This document shows, in pieces, positions 60,230 to 64,000 of a stretch of 64,000 nucleotides of DNA. Positions within the stretch are counted from its first letter, which is position 1. Each line of letters starts with the position of its first letter. The notes below the pieces were generated by a model. The model was not told where the DNA came from, did no database searches, and saw nothing but the letters and a program-made list of their open reading frames with translations. The translations under genes and the position numbers were made by a program. Origin of the DNA: Paramisgurnus dabryanus (lineage: Eukaryota > Chordata > Actinopteri > Cypriniformes > Cobitidae); assembly GCF_030506205.2 (NCBI RefSeq), contig NC_133340.1, positions 23,465,293 to 23,529,292 of the forward strand, in the 5' to 3' direction.

Positions 60230-61550
60230 TGTAGAGAGTTCCCGTAAACATTTTGATTTCACCTGGCAACCATGTCCACATTTGGTAACCTTTAAAAGCC
60301 ATTTCAGAGAAAATCCATTATTATCAGGATCGATATGAAAGTCAAAAAGGCTGAAAACCTTAATGATATCCAAACAAATTTCATCCCTCCCAGACTGTAA
60401 ACTTAAAAGCCATGACATTAGCAAACCAGACTACAGTGCAATACTCAGATATGCAGACAAAATGCAAAATCACAGGGGAGAAATGAATCACTCTTAGGAA
60501 GAATCAGAAATAATTTCCACTTTCGTCTGCTAGTTCCCTTCGGACATCCAGTAATTGATTTTTTTAAACCTCTATTGTCATCAATCTTAACACGCTCCAC
60601 GCTCTCTCAGCTTTTCCTTTTATATCCTAGAAGCTTTTTGGCCCCAAGAGGCCCAGCTATACCCCAACTCTGCACTCACCCCACTAGACCCATGATGACT
60701 TAACTTTTCAAAAACTCTTATAATAAATAAAGGTTCTGGTCTAAATGCCCCCGGATGTATTAGAGAAGCGGAGTCATGGGCTTCATGCCAAAACCTACAG
60801 TAGTAAGCTGCCAACGCAAGCAGCATTTTAGGAAATCATGAAGATGCTTGAAAACTGTTATGGCTATGCTGCATTAGACGCCTTATTTTATATGTAATAC
60901 ACTATATATTAAAACAGTGTGTTAGACAGCAAAATTAACGATCTTTAGTTCCTGCAGTCTGTTTTTAACTAATGTTAGACGTGTTATCTTAGCTTATTAT
61001 AACATTTATTAATTATCTTATAAAGCCCACATTTAACATTTCTGGAAAAAAACTCAGTGATCGGTCAGATCCTGTAGGTTGGTCAGTACAGTTTACTGCT
61101 AAACAACTCATTTTGTCGGTGTGAAATAACACAGATCGAAAATTCATAGTTTATAGATATATCTTCAATCTTCCCTTGAAGCTCCAACAGTCCGCTCAGA
61201 GAAGCTGTCAATCACAAATGTCAATCATAACGACACGCCCCATTTCTATAGCATCAAATTACTAGTTAAAATGAAACTTATCACAAAATGAACAATTGAA
61301 CATATATCAGCTTGATAACAACCACCTTAAAGGACCAAAACCATCTTTTGGAAAATTTTATTGAAGTGTAATTTATTTTATATTTTGACTCGAGTCCCCA
61401 TACGTTTGCATGGAGAAGGCGGGGTTTATAACTTGTACTGCATCCAGCCACCAAGGGGTGATCAAAGAGCCAGCAGCTTCACTTTTCAGGATGTATGAGG
61501 CACACCCGATTAATACGTAACTTTCAACAAAACATACTTTTTTTGTACGT
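60230..61550. other. Non-coding sequence with a probable old repeat
   Basis: Around 61325-61520 a TTAAAGGACCAAAACCATC start and aaggggtgatcaaagagcca suggest an eroded interspersed repeat. Otherwise nothing recognised. Confidence 0.4.
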
Positions 61551-61556
61551 TTAAAT

Positions 61557-62005
61557 TAGGGATGCACCGATAGGATTTTTAGGCCGATACAGATACAGAT
61601 TTAAACAGACAACTTTTGGCCGATACCGATGCCGATACCAAACACTTGTATACAATACTATACAGTTGGTCTATTAGCTAGTTTATTTCTGCATCATTAT
61701 TTTTACTGAACATGGATTGGATCTAATTAACATTCAACTGACCAACATAATAAAAGAGGCACAAATTAAGCTAAAAAAATATATATATGACAGCATGACA
61801 ACCTTCAAAGGTGGTTTTTGCTATTCAGCATTTATTTTATTAACAACATTAACTCATTTTTTACATATAATGGATTTCTTTATGCAGTTAATTAATAAAC
61901 AATCGGTATCGGCCTTTCTCGTGCTATTGCCGATATGCCGATGGTTTCAAATTCATCAAAAATCGGCCGATAAATATCGGTGGCCGATACATCGGTGCAT
62001 CACTA
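61557..62005. mobile_element. hAT element (GGGATGCACCGAT type) with perfect 8-bp target duplication
   Basis: Left TAGGGATGCACCGATAGG, reversed right TAGTGATGCACCGATG. Subterminal gccgatacc/ggtatcggc motifs on both sides. GTTTAAAT flanks both sides (61549-61556 and 62006-62013). No transposase. Confidence 0.93.
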
Positions 62006-62013
62006 GTTTAAAT

Positions 62014-64000
62014 AGAGGCGTACAAATTAATATGTCAGAAAATATGACTGAAAACATGTAAAAAAAGCCAATGGCCACAGTTTTATGTATGAATAGTAAT
62101 ACGTACAAATCTGTACGTCTGTAAAGCTGTTAATACATAAATAAATTTGTCGATATTATACGTTTCAATACGTTTTGTAAATGTACGTGTGGTATAAGCA
62201 CACTTTACGTAAAAATACACATGCATTCTCATGAAATCATGTTGGACAATCCCACAATGCAGTGGAAATAAACAAAAAATTTAACTAACTACAAATTAGG
62301 CTTAGAAATGCGAATGTTTGTTCTGTGATACAAGCATAATTTGTTTGTAGATGTCACTAAGATTGATATTTTGTTAATGAAATTGACATTTATAAGTGTG
62401 ATTTGTTTTATACAATAACACCAGTCTCTGTGACAGCGGCCTGTGCTTTTATGAGATACCTACAAAAACAAATTAGATCCCACATAGCTAGCAAAATCAA
62501 AATGTATAAAGAAGACTGAAACTTACTGTAGCAAGATTGTAATTGAAGAGCACAGAGCAAAGTTTTTATTTCATTAGCCTTCAATGTGCCTGCTGTGCCC
62601 AGACAGTCTGCAATTACGAGGTAGTACATTTAATTGGAGAAATTCCTGAGCTTCTGTCAGAAAGCAAACCAAGAGTCCCTTAAGAAGATTCACTCGATAA
62701 GCAAATAGTAACTTTAACTAGAAAAGAGCATTCAACCATTTTAATTGAGCAAGGAATTAGACTCTTTCTGTAATGCTTAAGGAATTCAACCATAAAATTT
62801 CATTTTCAATGACAAGACGACACATTTTGGCAAAACAAAAAGCTATGTGTGTGTAGAGAAATATTCAGAATAAGAATTTCACAGAGAGAATTTACCAATA
62901 AATAGACACATGGCCAAAGTTAACAAATATTTGAAGATTGGGCACTCTTATTACTAGAATGGGCAAAATGCAACACTCAATATGGACTTCAGCTCTGGGT
63001 ACAGAAGTCCCGCATTCCAGTTAAAAGAACCAATCATCAATCAATAAAGACTGATGATTTACTGGAGGAGGGACTCCAACATGTGTGCATGCGCAGTAGC
63101 TAAAGGACCTCAAAAAGGTAAAAGAAAATAAAACTTATGGTATAGTTGATGTCAGGTTTAACCTCTATGTTTTTAAGCACATGATTTTAAAGATTTCTAT
63201 CTTACCCTATTTAATTAGATATGACTTTAGTCTTGCATGACTGAAATAACTGCCTGGAGGCATTGCAAACATGGCTGCCGAGTGGCGGTAGTGACTCTGC
63301 GGTAGCCTGGTGATCGAGGTTCGATCAGTTAGAGTTTGCCATGTATTTAAAATACAAATATATTATTTGAAAGCTACATATAAATAAAAAAATATTTCAA
63401 TATGCAATAGTTTGTTTGTAGAGCACCATTTTATTAAGTTAAGTGTTAAGTTTAACCATAAAACAATCATTTATTTTAATTGAAGATGGATTTATTCACT
63501 CTTCTGGACCACCAAATGTTTAAAGCCCAATTCTATAGTATGGATCACAGCATCATAAAACGCAAAACAAGATAAAAATCGAAAAGTCTCTAAAGATAAA
63601 AGGCATTGTCACCAACAGGACAGAAAAGATCCCAGTCGAGCCAATTTGGCAAAAGGCCATTCAGTCGGTGGAAAAAAATGTAACTTAAGCATGATTTTAA
63701 TGTCTCTTTCTGTTCCAGTCCAAGAAATAAATGATGGCCGGGGACATTTTATTGATATTACAGGTGCACGCTAATAAAATTCCTAATGTGATGAGAATTC
63801 AATGGAGTTTTTTAACACATCAATATCAAACCTTATGGGCCAGTGAACTAATCAGTCACCTGCTGTTATTGATTATGAAACTAAATCGTGCCAAAAAGAA
63901 GAAAAGACAGAACCGAATGCCAAAGATTTTGGTCCCGGCCTCCAAACCCATCTGTTGTAGTCACTAAACTAACAAGTAAAGGTCTTCTCGGGTTTAAAGA
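62014..64000. other. Non-coding sequence
   Basis: Repeat-poor. A stretch at about 62500-62640 reads like a conserved non-coding element (gtctgcaattacgaggtag, ttaattggag). On the minus strand it could also be drawn as an 81-bp exon (62527-62607) with an acceptable acceptor and donor and one open frame, but the peptide resembles nothing known. Confidence 0.35.

Overview
The window is teleost nuclear DNA, very probably from a cyprinid (zebrafish/carp group). It is AT-rich, contains one 200-N assembly gap (9501-9700), has no operon-like coding, and is packed with the small DNA transposons, palindromic MITEs, tRNA SINEs and (TA)n/(GA)n microsatellites typical of cyprinid introns. I found no bacterial, phage or CRISPR features.

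The only coding sequence I can support is a 117-bp internal exon on the minus strand (8446-8562). It encodes 39 residues of the N-terminal C2 domain of inositol polyphosphate 4-phosphatase type II (inpp4b-like). The flanking acceptor and donor are good and both boundaries are phase 0. Most of the window is therefore probably intron of this gene: 8563 onward lies 5' of the exon and 8445 downward lies 3'. Weaker minus-strand exon candidates with good donors lie at 14652-14742, 40538-40584 and 55615-55650. The first is phase-compatible with the C2 exon and carries an ATG in strong context.

Layout. 0-7 kb: fragments of a long palindromic element, a hAT element with a perfect 8-bp target duplication (1517-2479), and a 29-bp satellite with a 290-bp higher-order period (about 3878-4500). 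8.4 kb: the exon. 9.7-12.7 kb: nested TTAA-flanked elements and a hAT remnant. 15-21 kb: palindromic elements, hAT elements and long TA/GA arrays. 24-30 kb: a nested hAT (24170-25521) and several MITEs. 31-35 kb: MITEs, a tRNA SINE and a small hAT MITE. 38447-40202: a tandem array in which LTR-like units of about 185 bp alternate with 45-bp spacers that hold a tRNA-His-type primer binding site and a purine-rich tract. I read it as a tandem TRIM (miniature LTR retrotransposon) array, and it is the most unusual object here. 40.9-52 kb: more TTAA-flanked MITEs. 52084-53156: a decayed Tc1-like transposon with intact 29-bp inverted ends. 55.7-62 kb: hAT elements with recognisable duplications and one complete 0.9-kb long-inverted-repeat element (58839-59740).

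A recurring theme is that at least nine structurally different palindromic elements sit between TTAA sites and mostly begin AGG just inside, which points to piggyBac or Kolobok type transposition. Family names come from sequence hallmarks I could see (target duplications, terminal repeats, motifs). No database search was possible.
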